Assembly (NCBI GenBank): GCA_049366715.1
Contig: JBMNCQ010000042.1
Coordinates: 1 to 51,589, forward strand
Reading direction: 5' to 3'
DNA length: 51,589 nt
DNA from: JBMNCQ01 sp049366715
GTDB taxonomy: Bacteria; Bacillota; Peptococcia; Peptococcales; BICA1-8
Part shown: positions 42,170 to 50,578 of the stretch, piece after piece
Numbering within the stretch: position 1 is the first letter of the stretch
How the letters are laid out: the number at the start of each line of letters is the position of its first letter
The notes under the pieces: model-generated
What the model was told of the DNA's origin: nothing
Seen by the model: only the letters and a program-made list of their open reading frames with translations
The model's database searches: none
Position numbers and translations under genes: made by a program

Positions 42170-43036
42170 CTATCGATACCTTTCCAACAATACCTCCACC
42201 AATTGAAAATCCCCCATGGGGAAAATATGAATTCCCGGAACTAGTTTTTGCATTTCTGAAAAAAGTTCTTTGGCAATTTCTATACCGCCGGTTCTCCCCT
42301 TAAGCTGTAATTTATCAATGATATGATCGGGTACATGAACGCCCGGTACATTTTGATTCAGATAATTCGCAAGCCTTACGCTATTTAAAGGCATTAAACC
42401 GTAAATCATGGGGACCGGAGGATGGCTGAATACTTTCATAAATCTTTCCAATTGCTTAAGATCAAAAATGGGCTGAGTCTGAAAAAAATCCACCCCTGCT
42501 TCGATTCGGCAATTAATCTTTTCCAGTTCGTCTGCGATATTTTCGGCCGTAGGATTAGCAACCGCTCCTACCAAAAAATCCGTCTTTTCATCCAGCTTAT
42601 TTGCCATCAAGTCCTGTCCGTTATTTAATGTCTTTACCATTTTAATGAGTCCCATGGAGTTTACGTCAAAAATTCCCGTGGCACCCGGGTGGTCACCATT
42701 GGCAGGGTCATCGCCGGTCAATGTTAAAATATTTTTTACTCCTAAGGCATAGGCACCTAACAGCTCCGATTGCAGTCCTAAAATATTCCTGTCCCGGCAT
42801 GTCAGATGGAAAATTGTTTCAACCTTCAATTCATTTTGCACAAGATGGGCTAAAGCGATCGGACTCATTCTCATCTTAGCCATGGGACTGTCGGCAATAT
42901 TTACCGCATCAACCAGATGTTTTAATACTTTCATCTTTTCATATACGCCCCAGGGATTGGACCCTTTGGGGGGTTCTACTTCAACAGTTACCACAAAACT
43001 TCTGTTTTTTAATTTATCTCTAAGTTGTCCGTTCAT
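42170..43036 (-). CDS. metF: Methylenetetrahydrofolate reductase
   Basis: Reduces 5,10-methylene-THF to 5-methyl-THF, the methyl donor for methionine synthesis. The 288-aa TIM-barrel protein shows the start VVTVEVEPPKG with the catalytic-region Glu, FHLTCRDRN near 78, LTLTGDDPANGDHPGA near 108, DFFQTQPIFD near 185 and PMIYGLMPLNS near 210. It is the last gene of metY-metA-metF. In acetogens a similar protein serves the Wood-Ljungdahl pathway, but the S-box operon argues for methionine. Confidence 0.92.
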   Translation of the reverse strand: MNGQLRDKLKNRSFVVTVEVEPPKGSNPWGVYEKMKVLKHLVDAVNIADSPMAKMRMSPIALAHLVQNELKVETIFHLTCRDRNILGLQSELLGAYALGVKNILTLTGDDPANGDHPGATGIFDVNSMGLIKMVKTLNNGQDLMANKLDEKTDFLVGAVANPTAENIADELEKINCRIEAGVDFFQTQPIFDLKQLERFMKVFSHPPVPMIYGLMPLNSVRLANYLNQNVPGVHVPDHIIDKLQLKGRTGGIEIAKELFSEMQKLVPGIHIFPMGDFQLVEVLLERYR

Positions 43037-43059
43037 TTTGACCTCTCAATCTCCATAAA

Positions 43060-43977
43060 TTATTTTATTTCATCAATATTGTATGGTGTTTCCTGATAGA
43101 CAAAGTAATTAAGCCAATTAGAGAAAAGAATATTGGCATGGCTTCTCCACTTCACAACAGGTTCTTGCTCCGGGTCATTATCCTTAAAATAATTCACCGG
43201 TACTTGGATGTTCAACCCCTTAACAGCATCCCGCTCATATTCTTTTTTTAAAGTATAGGGATCATATTCAGAGTGACCGGTGACAAATATATTTCTTCCA
43301 TCCCGGGTTGCTGCTATATACACCCCTGCATTTTCCGACTCAACCAAAACTTCAAGTTCCCGCACCTGTTCTAAATCTGCCCTTTTGATCTCCGTGTGCC
43401 GCGAATGAGGGGCATAAAAAATATCATCAAAGCCTCTTAAAAGCTTGGATTTTTTATTCATGACCTTATGAGAAAAAACTCCGAAAAGCTTTTCTTTTAA
43501 AGGGTATTTTTTTACGCCAAAATTATAATATAGTGAGGCCTGGGCTCCCCAGCAGATATATAAAGTTGAAAAAACATTGGTTTTAACAAAATCCAAAATA
43601 GTTGTTAGTTCCTCCCAATAGGCAACTTCTTCAAATTCAAGGTGTTCTATAGGCGCACCTGTTATAATCATTCCATCAAATTTCTGCTCATTAATCTGAT
43701 CAAATGTTTTATAAAAAGTCGTTAAATGCTCTTCAGGAGTATTGGTAGATTTATATGATTTAGGATGTACTAAAGTCACCTCTACTTGCAGGGGCGTATT
43801 TCCAATCAATCTTAAAAGCTGGGTTTCCGTTTCGATTTTCGTAGGCATTAAGTTTAAAATAGCTATTTTTAATGGTCGAATATCTTGTTTTACAGCTCTG
43901 AGGTTGTTCATTACAAAAATATTTTCATTTAATAATATTTCCGTTGCCGGAAGATTCTCAGGTATAATAACAGGCAC
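43060..43977 (-). CDS. metA: Homoserine O-acetyltransferase (MetA family, Glu111 type)
   Basis: Activates homoserine for methionine synthesis. From the GTG start (43975-43977, seven bases after AAAGGAGG) the 305-aa product gives exact family numbering: catalytic Cys142 in LYICWGAQ, His235 and Glu237 in TGHSEYDP. Residue 111 is Glu (GAPIEHLEF). In this family Glu111 marks acetyl-CoA use, while Gly marks succinyl-CoA, so the product should be O-acetylhomoserine. That fits the adjoining metY. An alternative start at 44007 would overlap metY. Confidence 0.93.
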   Translation of the reverse strand: MPVIIPENLPATEILLNENIFVMNNLRAVKQDIRPLKIAILNLMPTKIETETQLLRLIGNTPLQVEVTLVHPKSYKSTNTPEEHLTTFYKTFDQINEQKFDGMIITGAPIEHLEFEEVAYWEELTTILDFVKTNVFSTLYICWGAQASLYYNFGVKKYPLKEKLFGVFSHKVMNKKSKLLRGFDDIFYAPHSRHTEIKRADLEQVRELEVLVESENAGVYIAATRDGRNIFVTGHSEYDPYTLKKEYERDAVKGLNIQVPVNYFKDNDPEQEPVVKWRSHANILFSNWLNYFVYQETPYNIDEIK

Positions 43978-43990
43978 TTTGCTTCCTCCT

Positions 43991-45280
43991 TTACTGCCCG
44001 GCTTCATTTAAAGCCTGATTAAAATCTTCTTTGATGTCATCCAAATCTTCAATACCAACAGAAACCCTGATAAGATCAGGAGTCACCCCGGCACTAATTT
44101 GCTGTTGGGGGGTAAGCTGACTGTGTGTCGTACTTGCCGGATGAATGACCAGTGTTCTGCTGTCTCCGACATTTGCGACAATGGTTGCTAACTTAACACG
44201 GTTAATAAAGTTTTTACCTGCTGCCGGTCCGCCTTTAATTCCAAAAGTAAGCAGACCGCCTGCTCCTTTGGGCAGATACTTTTTGCTCAACACATAAGAC
44301 ACGTGATCTTTACTGCCCGGATAATTAACCCATGCTACATTAGGATGCCCGGCTAAATATTCGGCCAGAGCCAAAGCATTTTCACTGTGTTTCTGCATTC
44401 TGAGGGGTAAGGTTTCCAAGCCCAGATTCAACAGAAAGGCATTAAAAGGGCTTAAACAAGGCCCTAAATCCCTTAAAAGCTGCACTCTGGCCTTGACTAT
44501 ATATGCTGAATTCTTGAAGGTTTCAAAATACCTGATCCCATGATAACTCGGATCAGGGTCTACTAATTCAGGAAATTTCCCATTATCCCAGGGAAATTTA
44601 CCACCATCAACAACGATTCCCCCCATACTTGTTCCGTGACCGCCAAGATACTTTGTCGCTGAATGAACCACTATATCTGCACCATGCTCAAAAGGCCTGC
44701 ACAGGTATGGGGTAGGAAAAGTATTATCAATGATCAGAGGAACCCCGTTATTTTTGGCAATGCGGCCAAACTTGGCAAAATCTAAAACCGTTAAGCCGGG
44801 ATTACCGATCGTTTCAGCAAAAAGCCCTTTCGTATTCGGTTTAAATTGCTTACTTATTTCAGCCTCATCAGTATCCGGATCGATAAAACTTACTTCAATC
44901 CCTAATTTTTTTAATGTTACCGCAAAAAGATTATATGTACCTCCATATAAATTATTGGCGGAAATAAGATGATCACCCTGCCCGCAAATGTTTAAAATTG
45001 CCAATAATATCGCTGAATGACCGGAAGCAGTCGCTACTGCTCCTATCCCTCCTTCTAATAAACTAAGCTTCTCTTCAAAACTGTCATTAGTAGGATTGCC
45101 TATTCGGGAATAAATGTTCCCGCTTTCTTGCAAATCAAATAACCTGGCTGCATGATCGGCATCATTAAACTTATAAGCGGCTGTCTGATAGATCGGTAAA
45201 GTCCTGGAACCTGTTACGTCGGGCGAATATCCGCCTTGTACAGCTATTGTGGAAAATTTCCAGCCGGTTTTATTTGACAA
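43991..45280 (-). CDS. metY: O-acetylhomoserine sulfhydrylase
   Basis: PLP enzyme that makes homocysteine from O-acetylhomoserine and sulfide. The 429-aa product shows TAAYKFNDADHAARLF near 35, SGHSAILLAIL near 86, the PLP lysine in HSATKYLGGHG near 205 and the C-terminal SVGIEDLDDIKEDF. Its length and the GGKFPW loop fit MetY rather than cystathionine enzymes. Start is TTG 45278-45280, seven bases after AAGGAGG. First gene after the tandem SAM riboswitches. Confidence 0.93.
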   Translation of the reverse strand: MSNKTGWKFSTIAVQGGYSPDVTGSRTLPIYQTAAYKFNDADHAARLFDLQESGNIYSRIGNPTNDSFEEKLSLLEGGIGAVATASGHSAILLAILNICGQGDHLISANNLYGGTYNLFAVTLKKLGIEVSFIDPDTDEAEISKQFKPNTKGLFAETIGNPGLTVLDFAKFGRIAKNNGVPLIIDNTFPTPYLCRPFEHGADIVVHSATKYLGGHGTSMGGIVVDGGKFPWDNGKFPELVDPDPSYHGIRYFETFKNSAYIVKARVQLLRDLGPCLSPFNAFLLNLGLETLPLRMQKHSENALALAEYLAGHPNVAWVNYPGSKDHVSYVLSKKYLPKGAGGLLTFGIKGGPAAGKNFINRVKLATIVANVGDSRTLVIHPASTTHSQLTPQQQISAGVTPDLIRVSVGIEDLDDIKEDFNQALNEAGQ

Positions 45281-45343
45281 TTCATTTACCTCCTTCCTTA
45301 TCAATGAGAAATAGTACTTTTACCGGAATAATAACTTTCTTTC

Positions 45344-45500
45344 ATATTAAAAAAAGCTTTCCTGATAAATGGAAAGCATGGATAAATAAGCATCCTGTTC
45401 CCATCTTTCAGAACTTTTGTTCTGCTGGAATTAGCACCTTGAAATACAGGTTGCCGAGGTTTCACCAGGCCAGTCCCTCCACCTCTCTTGATGGTAAATC
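45344..45500 (-). ncRNA. SAM-I (S-box) riboswitch, proximal copy, with terminator
   Basis: The minus strand carries the S-box core: P1 ACCATC/GATGGG, the kink-turn region AAGAGAGGTGGAGGGACTGG, then GGCAACC, GGTGCTAATTCC and GCAGAACAAAAGTTCTG, ending in GAAAGATG. Downstream, GCTTTCC/GGAAAGC (45371-45377 with 45356-45362) followed by TTTTTTT forms the terminator. Binding of SAM should stop transcription before metY, whose start lies about 65 bases further on. Confidence 0.93.
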
Positions 45501-45544
45501 ATATTCGGTTAATTTTTTATTATTTTCTCTTATCACCACCTTAA

Positions 45545-45700
45545 TTAAAAAACCTTCTTCAAATAAATGAAGAAGGCCCGGATCAGCAGAAATAAATCCC
45601 TCTCATCTATCAGAACTTTGTTCTGCTGGAATTAGCACCTAATTAAATAGGTTGCTGAGAATTCACCGGGCCAGTTCCCTCCATCTCTCTTGATGAATCT
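45545..45700 (-). ncRNA. SAM-I (S-box) riboswitch, distal copy, with terminator
   Basis: A second complete S-box upstream of the first: P1 TCATC/GATGA, AAGAGAGATGGAGGGAACTG, TCAGCAACC, GGTGCTAATTCC, GCAGAACAAAGTTCTG and GATAGATGAG. Its own terminator is CCTTCTTC/GAAGAAGG (45553-45576) followed by TTTTTTAATT. It precedes the proximal copy by some 45 bases, so the leader has two full aptamer-terminator units in series. Confidence 0.93.
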
Positions 45701-45870
45701 TATATAATTCTCACATTAAATAATATGATAACAAATAGATTCTGGAAAAGCAAGTTTTTTTATCTGGAAAAAATTTCCGTTCAACAAATGATGGCTTGCC
45801 GGCTTCAAAAAATTTGCGATGATATTTCCGTTCTTGTTAAGAACCTGCCCTAATTGTTACTTGCAAACAC

Positions 45871-45903
45871 TAGAGGCCCATATACTGTGTATAAGGGCCT
45901 CTA
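45871..45903. other. Long hairpin upstream of the HD-domain gene
   Basis: TAGAGGCCC pairs with GGGCCTCTA (outer 9 bp) and TATAC with GTATA inside around TGT, with one mismatch. On the plus strand it is followed by TTAAAAATTG, so it is not a clear terminator. The rest of 45701-46115 shows no other supported gene. Confidence 0.4.
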
Positions 45904-46115
45904 TTAAAAATTGAAGGGTGGAAAGTTTATGAGCTCATTATACTTGAAATAAAAGTGTAATAGTGAAATCTTTCATATTTATGTTGATTGTTTTCTTAAA
46001 CTATATTATATTCATTTATTTCTTTTCCAGGAATAAAATGTTTTTAAAATTTCAAATACCCGCAAAATATGCTAGAATTATTCTGGATTCTTATATTTTT
46101 GGGGGGGGCTGTGAC

Positions 46116-47303
46116 ATGATAAGAAAAGGCCTGATCTTAAAAATTTTTGATGCCTTTTATATGCAGCGCTGGAACGACAAATTAAGACCTCTTGAATTAA
46201 TAGAGATGGACAAACAAGCTCATAAAATGTTTATCGCGTATTTTTTAGGCAAATTTGCCGAGGATCATGCTGACTTTAACTGGTCGGAAGTAATAGAAGG
46301 AGCCCTTTTTGAACTTTTACAAAGAATCGTCATTACCGATATTAAACCTCCTGTTTTTTATAAGATTAAAGATAATGTTGAAAAATATAAAAAACTGAAT
46401 GAATACGTCTATAATAAATTGCAAACCCTGATTACACCTTTAGGTCCTGATTTCTGTGCAAGGTTTGAGAACTATTTTACCCAGGAAGAAGATAATATCA
46501 ATAAAAGGATTTTAGGAGCGGCCCATAATTATGCCTCCATGTGGGAATTTGAGATAATTGAACGCTTAAACCCTGATGGTTTTGAAATAAAAGAGATTAA
46601 AAAAGATTTTACCCGTCGGATTGAGAAATACAATGACCTGGAAGGCATGCAACAGCTGGCTCTCAATAAAAATTATCAGGATTTTCTGAATCTCTGCGGG
46701 CACCTGAGATTCCAGGCCAGATGGGCTCACTTACACCGCATCCCTAAAACATCGGTTATCGGACATTCGCTCTTTGTGGCTATCCTTTCCTATCTTTTCT
46801 CTTTAGAGCTCAAGGCTTGTCCCAAACGCTGCTTCAACAATTATTTTTCCGGTATCTTTCATGATTTAGCCGAAGTACTGACCAGGGATATCATCTCACC
46901 GGTAAAAAGTAAAGTCGAAGGTTTGGAAGACTTAATTAAAGAAATTGAGGGTGAACAGATGCAGGAAGTTTTATTCCCTTTAATTCCCCCCAAATTCCTC
47001 CCTGAAATTAAAATGTTTATTGAAGATGAGTTTGCCAATTATATTACAAAAGAAAATACCCTGATAAAAACAAGCTGTGCGGAAATTTCTGCCGATTATA
47101 ATGATGATCGTTTTAATCCCCGGGACGGAAGACTGATTAAAGCCGTCGATGAACTGGCAGCATATATTGAAGCGAAAATAGCAATAGAAAACGGATGTAC
47201 CAGTGAAGAATTTCAGAAAGCTAAATGGATGATGAAAAATAAGTATGAAGAAAATCCCTTGGTTGCAGGGATTAATTTCGGGGCTATTTATGCAGATCTT
47301 TAG
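46116..47303 (+). CDS. HD-domain phosphohydrolase-like protein
   Basis: A 395-aa soluble protein. The second half carries an HD domain: RWAHLHRIPKTSVIGHSLFVAILSYLFS, then FSGIFHDLAEVLTRDIISPVK with the metal-binding His-Asp pair, and a later Asp in KAVDELAAYIEAK. This layout is close to YfbR-type nucleotidase and other HD hydrolases. The first half (about 1-180) is helical and unassigned. I start at ATG 46116, seven bases after GGGGGGGG; the longer frame to 45963 adds only hydrophobic filler without a ribosome site. Substrate unknown. Confidence 0.78.
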   Translation: MIRKGLILKIFDAFYMQRWNDKLRPLELIEMDKQAHKMFIAYFLGKFAEDHADFNWSEVIEGALFELLQRIVITDIKPPVFYKIKDNVEKYKKLNEYVYNKLQTLITPLGPDFCARFENYFTQEEDNINKRILGAAHNYASMWEFEIIERLNPDGFEIKEIKKDFTRRIEKYNDLEGMQQLALNKNYQDFLNLCGHLRFQARWAHLHRIPKTSVIGHSLFVAILSYLFSLELKACPKRCFNNYFSGIFHDLAEVLTRDIISPVKSKVEGLEDLIKEIEGEQMQEVLFPLIPPKFLPEIKMFIEDEFANYITKENTLIKTSCAEISADYNDDRFNPRDGRLIKAVDELAAYIEAKIAIENGCTSEEFQKAKWMMKNKYEENPLVAGINFGAIYADL

Positions 47304-47603
47304 CTGTTGCTTTTTCAAGCAGCTTATAAAATGGCAAGTTGCATCAAATAACCGGTTAAAATACCAAAACAGAGCAAAAAGGGCGGGCAACATAGGGAAG
47401 TTGCAGAAAAACAAGTAAATTCAAGGCTGTCGGACAAATCGGTTAAAAGTTTATAATGTAAAACAGCCCTATGATGCACAAAATCACCCGGCACCGTGAA
47501 AAGTGCTTGAGGATTTTTCCGGCCTATAAGGAATTATCTTGCTGCTTCGTAATGGTAAGGGGCAGCAACTACATCAGGCAAATTGCTTATTGACTCTATA
47601 AAG

Positions 47604-48992
47604 TTACAAGCTTAATTTTTCTACAATGATTAAAATTTGTTTGGGTGTTAGCGGTTCCTCCATGTTCAATACAATAATTTTATTCGCAAAAAACAAGATA
47701 TACTCACCTGTCGGAGTATCCTCATAATACCGCTGATAAGCTTCCACCGTGCCAAAAATTTTGTTATCAACGGATTCAAAGCTCATGTTGTCTCGCCACT
47801 CCGGTATTTTAAGCAGGTGCTCCTTTGCAAGTTGATAAACGAAAGCAAATTGAGGCTTTAAAATCTCATATTCTATACGTGGTGGGGCATCTTTGGCCGG
47901 CAGAGAATCTTGCCGGTAGGCACTTTTGGCAAGGAAAAAAGTACGATCTATTTCTCCTTCATATGAATAATAGTCATAGTCAATTGAACCGTATAAATCC
48001 TCACAAGTGAGAGGTATGTCATCACTATATAGTCTGTACTCATGGCTATATGTTGTACTTATCGGCCAAGTAACAGTTCGATAATTTGTACCATCGTTTA
48101 CACCAAATCCAAACTTTATAATGAACACCATAATGAATGCAATATAGGCAAAGCTGGCAATGATCAGCACTGTAACCGATATCACTTTATTTATCGTAGC
48201 AGATGCTTTTTTCTTCCTTAAATATTTAATTGATGTCCAGAATACAAATATCAGAATCGGCACTTGTGCAATAGACAGCAATAAACCAAACCAACTTATT
48301 TTAAAAGCGCGGTGAAGTAAGAAGTAGCCCAAGCTACCGAAGGTAAAACTCATAAAGATTATATCAACAATTTTATGAACGACGGTTCCATTCTTAGCAC
48401 ATCCACCGCCATTGACAATTGACCTCTCCGAACGTTTACACCAAACAAGATAATTAAGTAAGATGTATACTTCATAGATAACAACCGCTAAAAACATAAA
48501 AACAGGAAATAGGCGATTTAAGTCTGCTAGAAAATCAATAGGGTTTAGCTTAAACGAATTGAACTGCACAACCAAATTCAATACAAAGACTAAAATCATA
48601 AGAATCATAGATGGCAGAAAGCTCTTTTTCATACATTTTTTTATATTATCAAATTTCTCTTTTTCATCTGTCTCGAATGGTATCGGATTATCAGCTTCAC
48701 TGCAAAATATTTGCATTTGGTTAAACTCTGTCACAAAATTCCAACCGGCAGCTTTTGCATAATCGAAATAGGTTTGCTGGTTATCGGTTATGCCGGGATT
48801 GAAGACAGAGCCTTCGGAAAAATATGTAACGGTGTATTTTAATTTCTGCGGCGTTCCTTTTCTAAATGTCCATAAAAAAGACCCACATCTCTCAAGAAAT
48901 AATCCCTTTGCAGCCAGTTTCTCCAATTTGATTTCCGTATCTTCATAACGGTCAAATCGAAAACTCATTATTTTTTTAATGGTACTCTTCAT
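47604..48992 (-). CDS. DUF2812 membrane protein
   Basis: A 462-aa protein. The first 125 residues match DUF2812 (FRFDRYEDTEIKLEKLAAKG, then YTVTYFSEGSVFNPG and AAGWNFVTEFNQMQIF). About five membrane helices follow (about 128-150, 162-182, 210-250, 270-300), then a soluble tail. Its ATG overlaps the stop of the PadR regulator in an ATGA, so the two are coupled. Such PadR-DUF2812 pairs are widespread in Firmicutes; the membrane protein's job is unknown. The 300-base gap behind it (47304-47603) holds no gene. Confidence 0.75.
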   Translation of the reverse strand: MKSTIKKIMSFRFDRYEDTEIKLEKLAAKGLFLERCGSFLWTFRKGTPQKLKYTVTYFSEGSVFNPGITDNQQTYFDYAKAAGWNFVTEFNQMQIFCSEADNPIPFETDEKEKFDNIKKCMKKSFLPSMILMILVFVLNLVVQFNSFKLNPIDFLADLNRLFPVFMFLAVVIYEVYILLNYLVWCKRSERSIVNGGGCAKNGTVVHKIVDIIFMSFTFGSLGYFLLHRAFKISWFGLLLSIAQVPILIFVFWTSIKYLRKKKASATINKVISVTVLIIASFAYIAFIMVFIIKFGFGVNDGTNYRTVTWPISTTYSHEYRLYSDDIPLTCEDLYGSIDYDYYSYEGEIDRTFFLAKSAYRQDSLPAKDAPPRIEYEILKPQFAFVYQLAKEHLLKIPEWRDNMSFESVDNKIFGTVEAYQRYYEDTPTGEYILFFANKIIVLNMEEPLTPKQILIIVEKLSL

Positions 48993-49312
48993 TGTTGCTC
49001 ACCACCTTTTACCAACAGTTCATAATCGGTTTTTAATTTTTTCAGTCGGATATATTCCTTTGCAAGCATTTCTGTACCAAGACTTGTTATGACATAGCTT
49101 TTTTTGCGGTTTTCAATTTTGGTTTCGGTAATGATTTTTTCTTTTACAAAGTTATCCAATAAGCTGTATAAAGTTCCCGGACCAATGATAACCCTTCCAT
49201 TTGTAAGTTCTTCTACCTTTTTCATAATATCAACACCGCAGCTCTCTTGTGTTAGACAAATAAGAATATAAAACATTTGCTCTGTTAACGTTTGATATTT
49301 TTCTCGTGCCAT
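48989..49312 (-). CDS. PadR-family transcriptional regulator
   Basis: A 107-aa winged-helix repressor: TEQMFYILICLTQESCGVDIM, then RVIIGPGTLYSLLDNFVKEKII as recognition helix and wing entry, and RKKSYVITSLGTEML as wing. A C-terminal helix should give dimers. It should repress its own operon through the two palindromes just upstream (49328-49379). GAGGTGG lies ahead of the ATG. Confidence 0.9.
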   Translation of the reverse strand: MAREKYQTLTEQMFYILICLTQESCGVDIMKKVEELTNGRVIIGPGTLYSLLDNFVKEKIITETKIENRKKSYVITSLGTEMLAKEYIRLKKLKTDYELLVKGGEQQ

Positions 49313-49327
49313 CTAACCACCTCGCAA

Positions 49328-49384
49328 ACATCGAATATCGATATTGTATGTCTATATAATAACATCGAATATCGATATTATCAA
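49328..49384 (-). promoter_or_regulatory. Promoter with two identical palindromic operators for the PadR operon
   Basis: An identical 18-base sequence ACATCGAATATCGATATT occurs at 49328-49345 and 49362-49379, 34 bases apart, each holding the perfect palindrome AATATCGATATT. On the minus strand a -35 TTGATA (49379-49384) and a -10 TATTAT (49356-49361) are spaced by 17 bases. One operator fills that spacer; the other lies just after the likely transcription start. Confidence 0.85.
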
Positions 49385-49459
49385 TAATGAAAAAGCAGAC
49401 TATATTTCAAATCTGCTAATGTGTATAAAATTTATGCTCTGCTTTTGTATTTTAACCGG

Positions 49460-49570
49460 TTAATAAGCGACCATAAATACGATAACAAGTGAAAGGACAA
49501 CTAAGGAAACGCAAGATGCTAAGAAAATCTTATTGAATTTTTTCTCATCCTTTACTTTCCTTTTCGCCAT
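49460..49570 (-). CDS. Single-TM small protein, 36 aa
   Basis: ATG (49568-49570) to TAA (49460-49462). A basic start MAKRKVKDEKKFNK is followed by one hydrophobic helix of about 20 residues ending VFMVAY. The upstream AGGAGAAGGG provides a ribosome binding site. It stands alone between the PadR promoter and signal peptidase. Too short for usual callers; role unknown. Confidence 0.55.
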   Translation of the reverse strand: MAKRKVKDEKKFNKIFLASCVSLVVLSLVIVFMVAY

Positions 49571-49676
49571 CAGCCCTTCTCCTCTCATGACTTATTTTCA
49601 ATTCTAATTTAATAAATAACTTACACAATGTATAGAGGTTTTAAAAGTAAATTTACCATAAGAACTCAAAATTGGA

Positions 49677-49698
49677 CCGCCGGTTAAAGCACCGGCGG
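49677..49698 (-). terminator. Probable terminator after signal peptidase I
   Basis: A perfect 8-bp GC-rich stem, CCGCCGGT with ACCGGCGG (49677-49684 and 49691-49698), has a six-base loop. On the minus strand it is followed by TCCAATTTTG, a weak T-tract. A second small stem lies between it and the stop codon. Confidence 0.5.
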
Positions 49699-49719
49699 GA
49701 AATTCCCGGAACCGCCGGG

Positions 49720-50289
49720 CTATAATTTATAAATTAATTTCCCGATGACATTTTCGATGGGAACACAGCCGATTATCCTGCTGTCTGCACTGTGATTGCG
49801 GTTGTCTCCCATAACATAAATATAATTTTCAGGTATGATTACCTTTTGATCAGGTGTACCTTCCATTTCTTCTTTAATGTAGTCCTCTTTAAGAAGCTCA
49901 CCATTTCTAAAAAGCTGCCCGTCTTTTATTTCGATGGTATCTCCCGATTTACCGATTACCCTTTTTATCCAATACCTGTCTTCGGGCGCTTGATTATAAA
50001 GGAGATTGGTTATTTTATTATATTTAAGCGTGAATATTAAATCATCCCGCCAGCTATGTTTTCTGTTTACGACACTATCAATAATTACGATATCTGTATA
50101 ATCCGGTTCTAAATCAAACGTATTCACAAACTTAGACATAATAACAAAATCGCCGTTATGCAGGGTAGGCTCCATTGAGGAACCGAAAACCGTGCTGGGC
50201 TGCAGAATAAATATGTTTATAAAAACCGCAAACACCAAGGCGATTAGAACTGTACTAAAAGCTTCCATTATCAAGCTGCCTAGTTTCAT
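49720..50289 (-). CDS. lepB: Signal peptidase I
   Basis: Cuts signal peptides from exported proteins on the outer face of the membrane. The 189-aa product has one N-terminal helix (about 9-30), catalytic Ser38 in FGSSMEPTL, catalytic Lys109 in YWIKRVIGKSGD and the final box VMGDNRNHSADSR. The insert between boxes (NRKHSWRDDLIFTLKY region) is a little longer than in SipS. Single-gene unit by appearance. Confidence 0.93.
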   Translation of the reverse strand: MKLGSLIMEAFSTVLIALVFAVFINIFILQPSTVFGSSMEPTLHNGDFVIMSKFVNTFDLEPDYTDIVIIDSVVNRKHSWRDDLIFTLKYNKITNLLYNQAPEDRYWIKRVIGKSGDTIEIKDGQLFRNGELLKEDYIKEEMEGTPDQKVIIPENYIYVMGDNRNHSADSRIIGCVPIENVIGKLIYKL

Positions 50290-50578
50290 AAGCTACCACC
50301 TTTATCATAAATTATAATTAAATAATAGCTCAAAGACGACTTAGATGGTAGAGTTAATTTTAGCTAATTGCTACAATACTAATCAACATCCCATTTTCTC
50401 CTCTTAAACTATTGTTGTAACCCCGGAATTAAAATATAAAAAAAAGACCTCCGCATCATCAAAACGGAACTCTTATAAAAGGGAGTAGTTTAAGAGAATC
50501 TACTATCTATAATTTAAAGGTTAAGGATTAAATCCAAGTGATCCCCAGGTTAAATTTATGTTAGTCTCTTTAAATTTT

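Noticed and set aside
45247..45570. 107-codon plus-strand frame across the metY leader
   Set aside because: It runs antisense through a SAM riboswitch and its terminator; the RNA explains the conservation.
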